A stretch of DNA of 23,668 bases from an uncultured Eubacteriales bacterium (GCA_900546415.1 URCY01000026.1:1-23668), one strand, 5' to 3'; counted from the stretch's first letter, positions 7,116 to 14,730 are shown. A program made the numbers and translations. The notes: generated from the letters alone by a model not told the origin.

Positions 7116-7628
7116 TTAACCGATGATTTCTTCCACGCTCTTGCCGCGGATGCGAGCGACCTCTTCCGGTCCGCGCAGGCTCAGCAGACCCTGCATGGTC
7201 GCCTTGACGACGTTCTGCGGGTTGTTGGAGCGAAGGCACTTGGTACGAATGTTGGTGATGCCGACTGCTTCCATGACAGCACGGACCGCGCCGCCGGCGA
7301 TGACGCCGGTACCGACGGAGGCGGGCTTCATGAGGACGCTGCCGGCGCCGTAGATGCCGATGACCTCGTGGGGGATCGTCGTGCCGCTCAGAGTGACCTT
7401 ATGCAGGTTCTTCTTCGCGTTGGCGATGCCCTTGAGGATGGCTTCGGAAACCTCCGCCGCCTTGCCGAGGCCGTAGCCCACGGTGCCCTTGCCGTCGCCG
7501 ACAACGACCAGTGCGGAGAATTTCATAACGCGGCCGCCCTTAACCGTCTTGCTGACACGGTTGAGGTAAACGACACGCTCAATCATTTCGGGAGCATTGT
7601 CCTTTTCAGGTGCTCTGTTATAAGCCAT
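7116..7628 (-). CDS. rpsE: 30S ribosomal protein S5
   Basis: S5 lines the mRNA entry region and affects decoding fidelity. The 170-residue protein has the N-terminal double-stranded-RNA-binding-like domain (ERVVYLNRVSKTVKGGRVMK, then FSALVVVGDGKGTVGYGLGKA) and the C-terminal GHMP-type fold with VLMKPASVGTGVIAGGAVRA. The short N-terminal leader before ERVV (14 residues) is ordinary for Clostridia. The ATG at 7628 is preceded by GGAGG, and spacing to rplR is 15 nt. Confidence 0.97.
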   Translation of the reverse strand: MAYNRAPEKDNAPEMIERVVYLNRVSKTVKGGRVMKFSALVVVGDGKGTVGYGLGKAAEVSEAILKGIANAKKNLHKVTLSGTTIPHEVIGIYGAGSVLMKPASVGTGVIAGGAVRAVMEAVGITNIRTKCLRSNNPQNVVKATMQGLLSLRGPEEVARIRGKSVEEIIG

Positions 7629-7643
7629 TTCTCGTTCCTCCTC

Positions 7644-8003
7644 TTAGAATTTGAGTCCGCCTTCGCGGGCGCCGTCGGCAAGAGCTGCGACACGGCCGTG
7701 ATAGATATAACCGCCACGGTCAAACACAACTTCTTCAATGCCCTTGGCCTTCGCGCGTTCGGCGAGCTTCAGGCCGACCTTCTTGGCAGCCTCGCAGTTG
7801 CCGGTCGCGCCGTCAAACTCTTTTTCCACAGTGGACGCGGAAACGAGCGTGACTCCGTTGACATCATCAATGATCTGTGCATAGATGTTTGCGTTGCTTC
7901 TGAAAACATTCAGGCGGGGTCTGCACGGTGTGCCGGAGATCTTACCGCGCACGCGAACATGACGATGCAGTCGCATTGCTTTCTTATCGGTCTTCTTAAT
8001 CAT
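7644..8003 (-). CDS. rplR: 50S ribosomal protein L18
   Basis: L18 binds 5S rRNA together with L5 and links it to the central protuberance. The 119-residue product carries a basic N-terminus (MIKKTDKKAMRLHRHVRVR), then the RPRLNVFRSNANIYAQIIDD segment and the C-terminus VVFDRGGYIYHGRVAALADG. Length and motifs match the family. It lies 16 nt after rplF with a GGAGG site. Nothing unusual is seen. Confidence 0.97.
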   Translation of the reverse strand: MIKKTDKKAMRLHRHVRVRGKISGTPCRPRLNVFRSNANIYAQIIDDVNGVTLVSASTVEKEFDGATGNCEAAKKVGLKLAERAKAKGIEEVVFDRGGYIYHGRVAALADGAREGGLKF

Positions 8004-8019
8004 TTACGCACACCTCCTA

Positions 8020-8565
8020 TTATTTCTTACCGCCGGCCTTGCCTTCTTTGCGGCGAATGACCTCGGTCGTATACTTAATGCCCTTGCCCTTATAGGGTTC
8101 CGGGGGTCTCTTTCCACGGACGTTTGCAGCAAACTGTCCGACCTTCTGCTTGTCGATGCCGTTGACGACGATCTTGTTCGGCGCCGGGACCTCGACGGTG
8201 ATGCCGTCAGGCTCTTCCATGGTGACCGGATGCGAATAGCCGACGTTCAGGACGAGCTTATTGCCCTCCTTGGAGGCACGGTAACCGACGCCGTTAACCT
8301 CAAGCTCCTTGCTGAAGCCCTTTTCGACGCCGACGACCATGTTGTGCAGAAGCGTGCGGGTCAGGCCGTGCAGGCTCTTGTTTTCATGCTCGTCATTCGG
8401 ACGGCAGACGGTGAGCACCGCGCCATCCTGCTTGATGATCATATCATGATGGAATTTGCTGGTCAGTGTACCCTTCGGGCCCTTGACGGTGACGAGGTTG
8501 CCCTCTGCGACGGTCACTTCGACGCCGGCCGGTACAGTGATAGGCATTTTACCGATTCTGGACAT
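8020..8565 (-). CDS. rplF: 50S ribosomal protein L6
   Basis: L6 sits near the sarcin-ricin loop and factor-binding centre. The 181-residue protein contains the two tandem L6 domains: MSRIGKMPITVPAGVEVTV at the start and the C-terminal signature segment RGKRPPEPYKGKGIKYTTEV. The length is typical (about 178-182). The ATG at 8565 follows AAGGAGG and the gene is 14 nt after rpsH. Confidence 0.97.
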   Translation of the reverse strand: MSRIGKMPITVPAGVEVTVAEGNLVTVKGPKGTLTSKFHHDMIIKQDGAVLTVCRPNDEHENKSLHGLTRTLLHNMVVGVEKGFSKELEVNGVGYRASKEGNKLVLNVGYSHPVTMEEPDGITVEVPAPNKIVVNGIDKQKVGQFAANVRGKRPPEPYKGKGIKYTTEVIRRKEGKAGGKK

Positions 8566-8579
8566 AAAATGTTACCTCC

Positions 8580-8978
8580 TTACCAGACGAACGCAAGGAC
8601 CTCGCCGCCGACGTGCGCAGCGCGCGCAGCCTTGTCGGTCATGACGCCCTTGGATGTGGAAATGATGGCGATTCCGAGGCCGCGAAGAACCTTCGGAAGC
8701 TCCTCAGCGCCGGCATAGACACGCAGGCCGGGCTTGGAAACACGGCGAAGACCGGAAATGACCTTCTCCTTGTTGCCGAGATACTTCAGGGTGATGTGGA
8801 TCATACCCTGCTTGCCGTCCTCTTCGACGGAATAGGCCTTGATGTAGCCCTCGTCGAGCAGGATCTTGGCGATGTCCTTCTTCAGGTTCGAAGCGGGGAC
8901 ATCGACGGTGTCGTGCTTTGCAGAATTCGCGTTCCGGATGCGGGTCAGCATATCTGCAACGGGATCGGTGATTTGCAT
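8580..8978 (-). CDS. rpsH: 30S ribosomal protein S8
   Basis: S8 is a primary binder of the 16S central domain (helix 21); in E. coli it also represses the spc operon by binding mRNA. The 132-residue protein opens MQITDPVADMLTRIRNAN and ends with STSKGVMTDKAARAAHVGGE, both diagnostic, then VLAFVW. Its ATG at 8978 has an AAAGGAGG site. The 147-nt gap upstream is the largest between genes in the cluster and is rich in hairpins, one of which abuts this ribosome binding site. Confidence 0.97.
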   Translation of the reverse strand: MQITDPVADMLTRIRNANSAKHDTVDVPASNLKKDIAKILLDEGYIKAYSVEEDGKQGMIHITLKYLGNKEKVISGLRRVSKPGLRVYAGAEELPKVLRGLGIAIISTSKGVMTDKAARAAHVGGEVLAFVW

Positions 8979-8995
8979 GTGATGTTACCTCCTTT

Positions 8996-9114
8996 AGAAG
9001 TTACGGGCTAAACCCGTTAAGACGCCAGAGTATCAGAGGAATGCAGGCCGTGAGCGGCCCCATTTTCCTCTGACTTCTGATGCCTGTTTTACATTTGGAT
9101 CACACAGTGTGTGA
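8996..9114 (-). promoter_or_regulatory. Structured RNA region between rpsN and rpsH
   Basis: Several stems are visible. One is a 6-bp stem with a 3-nt loop (9100-9114). Another is a long two-part hairpin of 9 bp (9033-9041 with 9065-9073) and 5 bp (9046-9050 with 9055-9059). A third is a 5-bp hairpin (9003-9007 with 9013-9017). AGAAGT at 8996-9001 can pair with ACTTCT at 9073-9078 to enclose the last two as a multibranch structure that stops exactly at the rpsH Shine-Dalgarno (8987-8995). There is no U-run, so it is not a terminator. A cis-regulatory or processing role is inferred. Confidence 0.6.
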
Positions 9115-9125
9115 ATGGTGGACGA

Positions 9126-9311
9126 TTACCAGCTTGCCTTGCGGACGCCGGGGATCTCGCCCTTGTACGCCAGCTCACGGAAGCAGATACGGCAAACGCC
9201 GAAATCACGCAGGTAAGCATGGGGTCTGCCGCAGATCTTGCAGCGGTTGTAGCGGCGGCTGGAGAACTTGTTCCCGGCCTGCTGCTTGAGAATCATCGCT
9301 TTTCTTGCCAT
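9126..9311 (-). CDS. rpsZ: 30S ribosomal protein S14, type Z (zinc)
   Basis: S14 is a small-subunit head protein. This is the short 61-residue zinc form found in Gram-positive bacteria, with ligands C24, C27, C40 and C43 (CKICGRPHAYLRDFGVCRIC) and the conserved C-terminus GEIPGVRKASW. The start MARKAMILKQ is at 9311 with an AAGGAGG site, 13 nt after rplE. The alternative gene name rpsN is also used. A longer zinc-free paralogue may exist elsewhere for zinc limitation, but none is seen here. Confidence 0.97.
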   Translation of the reverse strand: MARKAMILKQQAGNKFSSRRYNRCKICGRPHAYLRDFGVCRICFRELAYKGEIPGVRKASW

Positions 9312-9324
9312 TTCGTCTTCCTCC

Positions 9325-9864
9325 TTAAGCGTGGAACGGAGCGCCGACCATGGTCAGCAGTTCCTTGGCTTCCTCGTCGGTATTGGCGGTGGTGCAGATG
9401 CAGATGTCCATGCCGCGGATCTTGTCGACCTTGTCATACTCGATTTCGGGGAAGATGAGCTGTTCCTTCAGACCCATGGCATAGTTGCCGTGGCCGTCGA
9501 AGGAGTTGGGATTGATGCCGCGGAAGTCGCGGACACGGGGCAGCGCCACGTTGAACAGACGGTCCAGGAATTCCCACATCTTCGCGCCGCGCAGCGTGAC
9601 CTTCACGCCGACGGTCTCGCCCTCACGAACCTTGAAGTTCGCGACGGACTTGCGGGCCTTGGTGGTGATGGGCTTCTGGCCGGTGATGGTGGCGATGTCC
9701 TTGCAGATAGCCTCGATCTCCTTGGCGTTGTTCTTGCTCTCGCCGCAGCCGACGTTCACAATGACCTTCGCGATCTGAGGGATCTGCATGACGCTCTTGT
9801 ACTGGAATTTCTTCATCAGAGCAGGAGCGATCTCTTCATTGTATTTCACTTGCAGTCTTGCCAT
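9325..9864 (-). CDS. rplE: 50S ribosomal protein L5
   Basis: L5 binds 5S rRNA and contacts P-site tRNA. The start is ATG at 9864 (MARLQVKYNEEIAPALMKKF), giving 179 residues, the standard length, and it follows an AAGGAGG site. The open frame extends 34 codons further upstream over the rplX end, but that part is unrelated to L5. Conserved segments include KITTKARKSVANFKVREGET-like (here PITTKARKSVANFKVREGET) and the C-terminal GMDICICTTANTDEEAKELL. Confidence 0.97.
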   Translation of the reverse strand: MARLQVKYNEEIAPALMKKFQYKSVMQIPQIAKVIVNVGCGESKNNAKEIEAICKDIATITGQKPITTKARKSVANFKVREGETVGVKVTLRGAKMWEFLDRLFNVALPRVRDFRGINPNSFDGHGNYAMGLKEQLIFPEIEYDKVDKIRGMDICICTTANTDEEAKELLTMVGAPFHA

Positions 9865-9881
9865 TGATTCGTTCCTCCTCC

Positions 9882-10187
9882 TTAGATTTCCTTGCCGCAC
9901 TTCTTGCAGACGCGAACCTTCTTGTCGCCGTCCACATTGAAGCCGACGCGCACGCCCTTGCCGCACTTGGAGCAGAAGAGCTGCACCTTGTCGACGCGGA
10001 TCGGGATCTCGCGCTTGATGATGCCGGAGGCATCGTTCTGCTTGCGCGCCTTGACATGGCAGGTCGCAACATTGACGCCCTCGACAATGACCTTGTTCTC
10101 CTTGGGCATGGCCGCGATGACCTTGCCCTTCTTGCCCTTGGACTTGCCGGACAGGACAATAACGGTGTCGTTCTTTTTAATGTTCAT
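9882..10187 (-). CDS. rplX: 50S ribosomal protein L24, with zinc ribbon
   Basis: L24 initiates 50S assembly near the 23S 5' end. The 101-residue protein has the KOW domain (KKNDTVIVLSGKSKGKKGKV, residues 4-23). Its C-terminal region has two CxxC pairs (C72, C75, C94, C97), which suggest a bound zinc. Many L24 proteins, including that of B. subtilis, lack these cysteines. The ATG at 10187 has a G-rich AGGGGG site, weaker than its neighbours. It lies 16 nt after rplN. Confidence 0.96.
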   Translation of the reverse strand: MNIKKNDTVIVLSGKSKGKKGKVIAAMPKENKVIVEGVNVATCHVKARKQNDASGIIKREIPIRVDKVQLFCSKCGKGVRVGFNVDGDKKVRVCKKCGKEI

Positions 10188-10203
10188 ATTCGACGTCCCC
10201 CTA

Positions 10204-10572
10204 TTAAATGACTTCCGGAGCCAGAGAGAGGATCTTCATGTATTCCTTGTCACGAAGCTCTCTTGCCACCGGCCCAAAAATACGGGTGCCGCGGGGATTC
10301 TTGTCCTCCTTGATGAGGACGGCCGCGTTCTCGTCGAAACGGACGTAGGTGCCGTCGGCGCGGCGGACGCCCTTTGCGGAGCGGACGATGACAGCGCGGA
10401 CGACCTCGCCCTTCTTCACCGTGCCGTTCGGAGCGGCCTTGCGGACGGAGGCGACGATCACGTCGCCGATGTTGCCGAACTTACGCTTGGAGCCGCCGAG
10501 CACGAGGATGCACTTGATCTCCTTCGCACCGGTGTTGTCGGCAACCTTCAGATAACTTTCCTGTTGAATCAT
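10204..10572 (-). CDS. rplN: 50S ribosomal protein L14
   Basis: L14 forms an inter-subunit bridge (B5/B8) on the large subunit and is the contact site of silencing factor RsfS. The 122-residue product begins MIQQESYLKVADNTGAKEIK and contains the signature VRSAKGVRRADGTYVRFDEN and the C-terminus GPVARELRDKEYMKILSLAPEVI. Length and sequence are standard. The ATG at 10572 has an AAGGAGG site; the gene is 15 nt after rpsQ. Confidence 0.97.
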   Translation of the reverse strand: MIQQESYLKVADNTGAKEIKCILVLGGSKRKFGNIGDVIVASVRKAAPNGTVKKGEVVRAVIVRSAKGVRRADGTYVRFDENAAVLIKEDKNPRGTRIFGPVARELRDKEYMKILSLAPEVI

Positions 10573-10587
10573 GTGTTCCCGACCTCC

Positions 10588-10851
10588 TTATTCAGCCTTC
10601 TTGATGATTTCGACGAGGCGCCATCTCTTGTCCTTGGACAGGGGGCGGCACTCCATCACCTTCACGGTGTCGCCGATGCCGCACTCGTTGTTCTCGTCGT
10701 GCGCCTTCAGCTTGTAGGTTCTCTTCACGATCTTTTTGTACAGCTTGTGCTGCACGCTATCCTCAATTGCAACCACGATGGTCTTGTCCATCTTATCGGA
10801 GACGACCTGACCAATTCTGGTTTTGCGGAAAGCTCTAGTAGTTTCAGTCAT
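10588..10851 (-). CDS. rpsQ: 30S ribosomal protein S17
   Basis: S17 is a primary 16S-binding protein with an OB-fold. The 87-residue product includes RKTRIGQVVSDKMDKTIVVA at the N-terminus, the KRTYKLKAHDENNECGIGDT segment and VMECRPLSKDKRWRLVEIIKKAE at the end, all expected. The start is ATG at 10851 after GAGGT. It lies 14 nt after rpmC in the standard order. Confidence 0.97.
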   Translation of the reverse strand: MTETTRAFRKTRIGQVVSDKMDKTIVVAIEDSVQHKLYKKIVKRTYKLKAHDENNECGIGDTVKVMECRPLSKDKRWRLVEIIKKAE

Positions 10852-10865
10852 TTTCGCTTACCTCC

Positions 10866-11063
10866 TCAGATTGCGGTCTCTTTCTCACGAATAATAGTCT
10901 TGATGCGGGCAATGTCCTTCTTGACAGCCGCGAGCTTGACGGGGTTATCCAACTGGTTCGTTGCGTGCTGCATCCGCAGGAAGAAGAGATCCTTCTTCAG
11001 ATCCTTTGCCTTCTGCTCCAGCTCAGCCACGGACATGGCTCTCAGTTCCTTTGCCTTCATCAT
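10866..11063 (-). CDS. rpmC: 50S ribosomal protein L29
   Basis: L29 is a two-helix protein at the peptide tunnel exit, beside the trigger-factor/SRP docking site. The 65-residue product (MMKAKELRAMSVAELEQKAK, then a second helix with LFFLRMQHATNQLDNPVKLA) has the usual length. Two adjacent ATG codons are possible. The first overlaps the rplP stop by 1 nt (TAATG), the second is in frame next to it. Either gives coupling to rplP, since no separate strong ribosome binding site is present. Confidence 0.95.
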   Translation of the reverse strand: MMKAKELRAMSVAELEQKAKDLKKDLFFLRMQHATNQLDNPVKLAAVKKDIARIKTIIREKETAI

Positions 11064-11497
11064 TATTCACCACCATTCTCAGATACTGCATCTTCCCGGG
11101 CGATGATCTTGGTCTTGATGGGCAGCTTGTGCTGCGCCAGGCGGAGCGCCTCGCGCGCATCCTCTTCGGAAACGCCGCCGATCTCGAACATGACCTTCTG
11201 CGCCTTGACAACGGCGACCCAGTATTCGGGCGCGCCCTTACCGGAACCCATTCGGACGCCGAGCGCCTTCTTGGAAACAGGCTTGTCAGGGAAAATCTTG
11301 ATCCAGACCTGACCGCTACGCTTGGTGTAACGGGTCATTGCGATACGAGCCGCTTCGATCTGGTTGCCGGTGATCCAGCCGGGCTCAAGAGCCTGAATGC
11401 CGAATTCACCGTAGGAAACCTTATTGCCGCGGGAGGCTGCGCCCTTCATACGGCCGCGCTGCACTCTGCGGAACTTTGTTCTTTTAGGCATTAACAT
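11063..11497 (-). CDS. rplP: 50S ribosomal protein L16
   Basis: L16 organises the A-site tRNA region of the large subunit and is a target of orthosomycin antibiotics such as evernimicin. The 144-residue protein begins MLMPKRTKFRRVQRGRMKG and carries the conserved FGIQALEPGWITGNQIEAAR and KVMFEIGGVSEEDAREALRL segments. The start at 11497 overlaps the rpsC stop by 1 nt (TAATG), so translation is probably coupled to S3. Length is standard. Confidence 0.97.
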   Translation of the reverse strand: MLMPKRTKFRRVQRGRMKGAASRGNKVSYGEFGIQALEPGWITGNQIEAARIAMTRYTKRSGQVWIKIFPDKPVSKKALGVRMGSGKGAPEYWVAVVKAQKVMFEIGGVSEEDAREALRLAQHKLPIKTKIIAREDAVSENGGE

Positions 11498-12276
11498 TAG
11501 CGGTTGCCTCCTTCCCGACGGTCGTCACGACGACGCTCGCCATTGAAGGGTCTGCGCTCGCCGCGGCGGTCGTCACGGCGACGGTCGTTGCGACGGTCAT
11601 TGCGGCGGTCACGGCGCGGTGCCTCCGGCGCGGTCTGACGCAGGGTGGAGTTGAGCACCTCGCCCTTGTAGATCCAGACCTTGCAGCCGATCTTGCCATA
11701 CGTGGTGTTGGCTTCTGCGAAGCCGTATTCGATGTCCGCACGGAGGGTCTGAAGCGGGATGGTGCCCTCGTGATAGGATTCGCTGCGCGCGATCTCGGCG
11801 CCGCCGAGACGGCCGCCGCAGGCGCACTTGATGCCCTTCGCGCCCAGACGGGTCGCTCTCTGCATCGCCTGCTTCATGGCGCGGCGGAAGGAGATACGCT
11901 TTTCGAGCTGTGCAGCGATGTTTTCAGCCACGAGCTGAGCGTTCAGGTCGGGGCTGCGGATCTCGATGATGTTCAGCGAGACGGACTTGCCGAGCTTCTT
12001 TTCCAGCTCGAGGCGGAGCTTCTCGATCTCCTGGCCGCCCTTGCCGATGACGACACCGGGGCGGGAGCAATGCAGGTTGATCTTGATGCGGGCGTTGCTG
12101 CGCTCGATCTCGATCTTCGCAATGCCGGCGGAGTAGAGGCGCTTCTTGAGATCCTTGCGGATGTTGTAGTCCTCAACGATCAGGTCGCCGACCTTGTCGT
12201 TGCGGGCATACCAGCGGGAATCCCAATCCTTAATAACGCCTACGCGCAGTCCATGAGGATTAACTTTCTGTCCCAT
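11497..12276 (-). CDS. rpsC: 30S ribosomal protein S3 with charged tail
   Basis: S3 lies at the mRNA entry channel and contributes to its helicase activity. The 259-residue protein starts MGQKVNPHGLRVGVIKDWDS at ATG 12276, preceded by AAGGAGG. An upstream in-frame ATG 8 codons earlier is on the wrong side of that site. It has a KH-2 domain (CSRPGVVIGKGGQEIEKLR) and the C-terminal S3 domain. After about residue 215 an unusual tail follows, rich in Arg and Asp (repeated DRRN/DRRR units) and ending REGGNR. This extends the protein well beyond the roughly 218 residues of B. subtilis S3. Confidence 0.96.
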   Translation of the reverse strand: MGQKVNPHGLRVGVIKDWDSRWYARNDKVGDLIVEDYNIRKDLKKRLYSAGIAKIEIERSNARIKINLHCSRPGVVIGKGGQEIEKLRLELEKKLGKSVSLNIIEIRSPDLNAQLVAENIAAQLEKRISFRRAMKQAMQRATRLGAKGIKCACGGRLGGAEIARSESYHEGTIPLQTLRADIEYGFAEANTTYGKIGCKVWIYKGEVLNSTLRQTAPEAPRRDRRNDRRNDRRRDDRRGERRPFNGERRRDDRREGGNR

Positions 12277-12286
12277 AGTAACCTCC

Positions 12287-12622
12287 TTAAGCCTTCTCAC
12301 TCACACCGATGGTGAGGTGAGTCGTTCTCTTGAGAATGCGATTATATCTGCCCTTGGCTCTGGGTCTGCCGCGCTTGAGGATGGGGCCGGGGTTGGCGAC
12401 CGCGGTAGAGACGACCAGATTGTCGCGGTTCATGCCGTGGTTGTTCTCGGCGTTGGCCATCGCGCTCAGCAGAACCTTGAGCATCGGCTCAGAGGCTGCC
12501 TTCGGGGTCTGCATGATATAGGCGCAAGCGGTCTTGGCGTCCTTGCCGCGGATGAGGTCGCAGAGGATCTGGACCTTGCGCGGGGACATACGCAGGTATT
12601 TCAGATGTGCTTTTGCTTCCAT
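12287..12622 (-). CDS. rplV: 50S ribosomal protein L22
   Basis: L22 lines the peptide exit tunnel with an extended beta-hairpin and is a site of macrolide-resistance mutations. The 111-residue protein starts MEAKAHLKYLRMSPRKVQIL. Its C-terminal hairpin reads LKRGRPRAKGRYNRILKRTT, so the tip looks wild type. The ATG at 12622 has an AAGGAGG site, and it is 12 nt after rpsS and 10 nt before rpsC. Confidence 0.97.
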   Translation of the reverse strand: MEAKAHLKYLRMSPRKVQILCDLIRGKDAKTACAYIMQTPKAASEPMLKVLLSAMANAENNHGMNRDNLVVSTAVANPGPILKRGRPRAKGRYNRILKRTTHLTIGVSEKA

Positions 12623-12634
12623 GTCAATTCCTCC

Positions 12635-12913
12635 TTATTTCGCGTTGGAGGTCTTGGAGCCGGAATGTCCGCGGAACGTTCTGGTGGGAACGAACTCGCC
12701 CAGCTTATGACCAACCATGTCTTCTGTCACATAGACGGGAACATGCTTGCGGCCGTCATGGACAGCGATCGTATGACCGACAAAGGAGGGGAAGATGGTG
12801 GAAGATCTCGACCAGGTCTTCAGCACTTTCTTTTCACCGGTCTTGTTCAGCTCTTCAACGCGCTTGTACAGCTCGGGAGCAACAAACGGGCCTTTTTTAA
12901 TGCTTCTGCTCAT
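12635..12913 (-). CDS. rpsS: 30S ribosomal protein S19
   Basis: S19 is in the small-subunit head and forms bridge B1a with the 50S. The 92-residue product starts MSRSIKKGPFVAPELYKRVE and contains the family signature around residues 53-77 (PVYVTEDMVGHKLGEFVPTR, then TFRGHSG). Length is standard. The ATG at 12913 has a GGAGG site; spacing to rplB is 15 nt. Confidence 0.97.
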   Translation of the reverse strand: MSRSIKKGPFVAPELYKRVEELNKTGEKKVLKTWSRSSTIFPSFVGHTIAVHDGRKHVPVYVTEDMVGHKLGEFVPTRTFRGHSGSKTSNAK

Positions 12914-12928
12914 GTTTCAATTCCTCCC

Positions 12929-13765
12929 TTACTTACTGTTGCGGCGCTTGATGATGAACCGATCGGTACGGTTCTTCGTCTTGCGGGTCTTGTAACCCAT
13001 CGCCGGCTTGCCCCACGGGGTGACAGGGCCGGGACGGCCAACCGGAGCGCGGCCCTCGCCGCCGCCGTGCGGGTGGTCGTTCGGGTTCATAACGGAACCA
13101 CGGACGGTCGGGCGGATGCCCATGTGACGGGTGCGGCCGGCCTTGCCGATGTGAACGTTGGCATGGTCGATGTTGCCGACCTGGCCGATGACTGCGGTGC
13201 AGTTCATGCGGACGTAGCGAACCTCACCGGACGGCAGACGAACCTGAGCAAGCTCGCCCTCCTTGGCCAGAAGCTGAGCGGCGACACCGGCAGAGCGAAC
13301 AAGCTGTGCGCCTGCGCCGGGCTGAAGCTCAACGTTGTGGATCACGGTGCCGACGGGGATGTTTGCAATGGGGAGGCAGTTGCCGGGCTTGATGTCGGCC
13401 TCTGCGGAGCTGACGACGGTGTCGCCGACCTTCAGGCCGACCGGAGCGAGGATGTAGCGGAGCTCGCCGTCCTCATACTTGACCAGCGCGATGAAGGCGC
13501 TGCGGTTGGGATCGTACTCAATGCGCTGCACGACTGCCGGCATTTCGAGCTTGTTGCGACGGAAGTCGATGACGCGGTACTTGCGCTTGTTGCCGCCGCC
13601 GCGGTGGCGGACGGTGATTCTGCCGTAGCTGTTGCGACCGGAATGCTTCTTCAGGGTCTCAACCAGGCTACGCTCGGGCTTTGCCTTTTTCTCGACGCCT
13701 TCAAACGCGGACACGGTCATGCCGCGGCGTGCGGGGGTATAAGGCTTATAAGTTTTAATCGCCAT
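12929..13765 (-). CDS. rplB: 50S ribosomal protein L2
   Basis: L2 is a primary 23S-binding protein needed for subunit association and peptidyl-transferase activity. The 278-residue protein starts MAIKTYKPYTPARRGMTVSA and has the SH3-like and OB-like RNA-binding domains. Its conserved C-terminal loop MNPNDHPHGGGEGRAPVGRP includes the histidine implicated near the catalytic centre. The ATG at 13765 is preceded by AAAGGAG. It is 30 nt after rplW. Confidence 0.98.
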   Translation of the reverse strand: MAIKTYKPYTPARRGMTVSAFEGVEKKAKPERSLVETLKKHSGRNSYGRITVRHRGGGNKRKYRVIDFRRNKLEMPAVVQRIEYDPNRSAFIALVKYEDGELRYILAPVGLKVGDTVVSSAEADIKPGNCLPIANIPVGTVIHNVELQPGAGAQLVRSAGVAAQLLAKEGELAQVRLPSGEVRYVRMNCTAVIGQVGNIDHANVHIGKAGRTRHMGIRPTVRGSVMNPNDHPHGGGEGRAPVGRPGPVTPWGKPAMGYKTRKTKNRTDRFIIKRRNSK

Positions 13766-13795
13766 TTTGCGTTACACTCCTTTAATTGAGATGGA

Positions 13796-14092
13796 TTAGA
13801 CCATACCCTCGAAGAATTCGATGGTCTTGGAATCGGCGGTCAGCTTGACAACGGCCTTCTTGTAGGAGGCGGTGCGGCCCTCGGGGTATCTGCCCTGGCG
13901 CTTCAGCTTGCCGTCCATGTTGATGGTGGTGACCTTTTCGACCTTGACGCCGAAGATCTCGGAAACAGCGGCCTTGATCTCGGTCTTGGTCGCGTTCTTA
14001 GCGACCATAAAGACGTACTTCTTCAGCTCGGTTGCTTCCATGGACTGTTCGGTGATGACCGGACGGAGCACGATATCGTATGCAGTCTTCAT
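13796..14092 (-). CDS. rplW: 50S ribosomal protein L23
   Basis: L23 is at the exit tunnel and docks trigger factor and SRP. The 98-residue product has the typical N-terminus TAYDIVLRPVITEQSMEATE and the loop VTTINMDGKLKRQGRYPEGR. Length is standard. The start at 14092 overlaps the rplD stop by 4 nt (ATGA), with GAGGAGG inside the rplD end, so the two are translationally coupled. Confidence 0.97.
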   Translation of the reverse strand: MKTAYDIVLRPVITEQSMEATELKKYVFMVAKNATKTEIKAAVSEIFGVKVEKVTTINMDGKLKRQGRYPEGRTASYKKAVVKLTADSKTIEFFEGMV

Positions 14093-14712
14093 GCGAACAC
14101 CTCCTCAATCTTCGCAAGCGCAGCCTTCTCGACGACGATCTTCTTCGCGTTGAGCAGATCGTAAACGTTGATGAGGTTGGCAAAGGTGGTCTCGACGCCG
14201 GGAATGTTGCGTGCGGAGAGCACGACGTTTTCCTTCACGTCAGCGGTAACGACCAGCGCCTTGGTATCGGCGTTCACCGCGCTCAGGAAGCCGGCGAATT
14301 TCTTGGTCTTGATCTCGTCCATCTTGATCTCGTCGATGACGACGATGGCGTCGGCCTGCGCCTTCGCGCTCAGGACGGACTTCAGAGCCAGACGGCGCAC
14401 CTTCTTGTTGAGGGTGTAGCTGTAGTCTCTGGGCTTCGGGGCGAAAACAACGCCGCCGTGCGTCCACTGCGGGGCGCGGGTGCTGCCCTGACGGGCGTGG
14501 CCGGTGCCCTTCTGGCGCCACGGCTTTCTGCCGCCGCCGGAGACCTCAGCGCGGGTCAGCGCGGACTGCGTGCCCTGACGGCAGTTGGCCAGATGATTCT
14601 TCACAACGTCATGAACAACGGATTCGTTCGGCTCGATGCCGAAAACAGCCTCGGAAAGTTCAACTTCACCAACCTGCTTGCCGTTCATGTCATACACATT
14701 CGTTTTAAGCAT
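14089..14712 (-). CDS. rplD: 50S ribosomal protein L4
   Basis: L4 contributes the tunnel-constriction loop and, in E. coli, regulates the S10 operon through its leader. The 207-residue product starts MLKTNVYDMNGKQVGEVELS. It contains the loop SGGGRKPWRQKGTGHARQGS, whose tip residues KGTGHARQG look unmutated at macrolide sites. Whether it regulates this operon is unknown, but the leader contains a terminator hairpin. It lies 18 nt after rplC. Confidence 0.97.
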   Translation of the reverse strand: MLKTNVYDMNGKQVGEVELSEAVFGIEPNESVVHDVVKNHLANCRQGTQSALTRAEVSGGGRKPWRQKGTGHARQGSTRAPQWTHGGVVFAPKPRDYSYTLNKKVRRLALKSVLSAKAQADAIVVIDEIKMDEIKTKKFAGFLSAVNADTKALVVTADVKENVVLSARNIPGVETTFANLINVYDLLNAKKIVVEKAALAKIEEVFA

Positions 14713-14730
14713 TTGTTAACTCTCCTTTCC

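Noticed and set aside
8996..9114. Calling the pre-rpsH element an E. coli-type S8 binding site
   Set aside because: I could not match the conserved helix 21 core by eye, and that regulator is thought to be restricted to gammaproteobacteria.
9865..9966. A 34-residue N-terminal extension of L5
   Set aside because: It overlaps rplX, has no ribosome binding site and is absent from the family; MARLQVKYNEE at 9864 is the true start.
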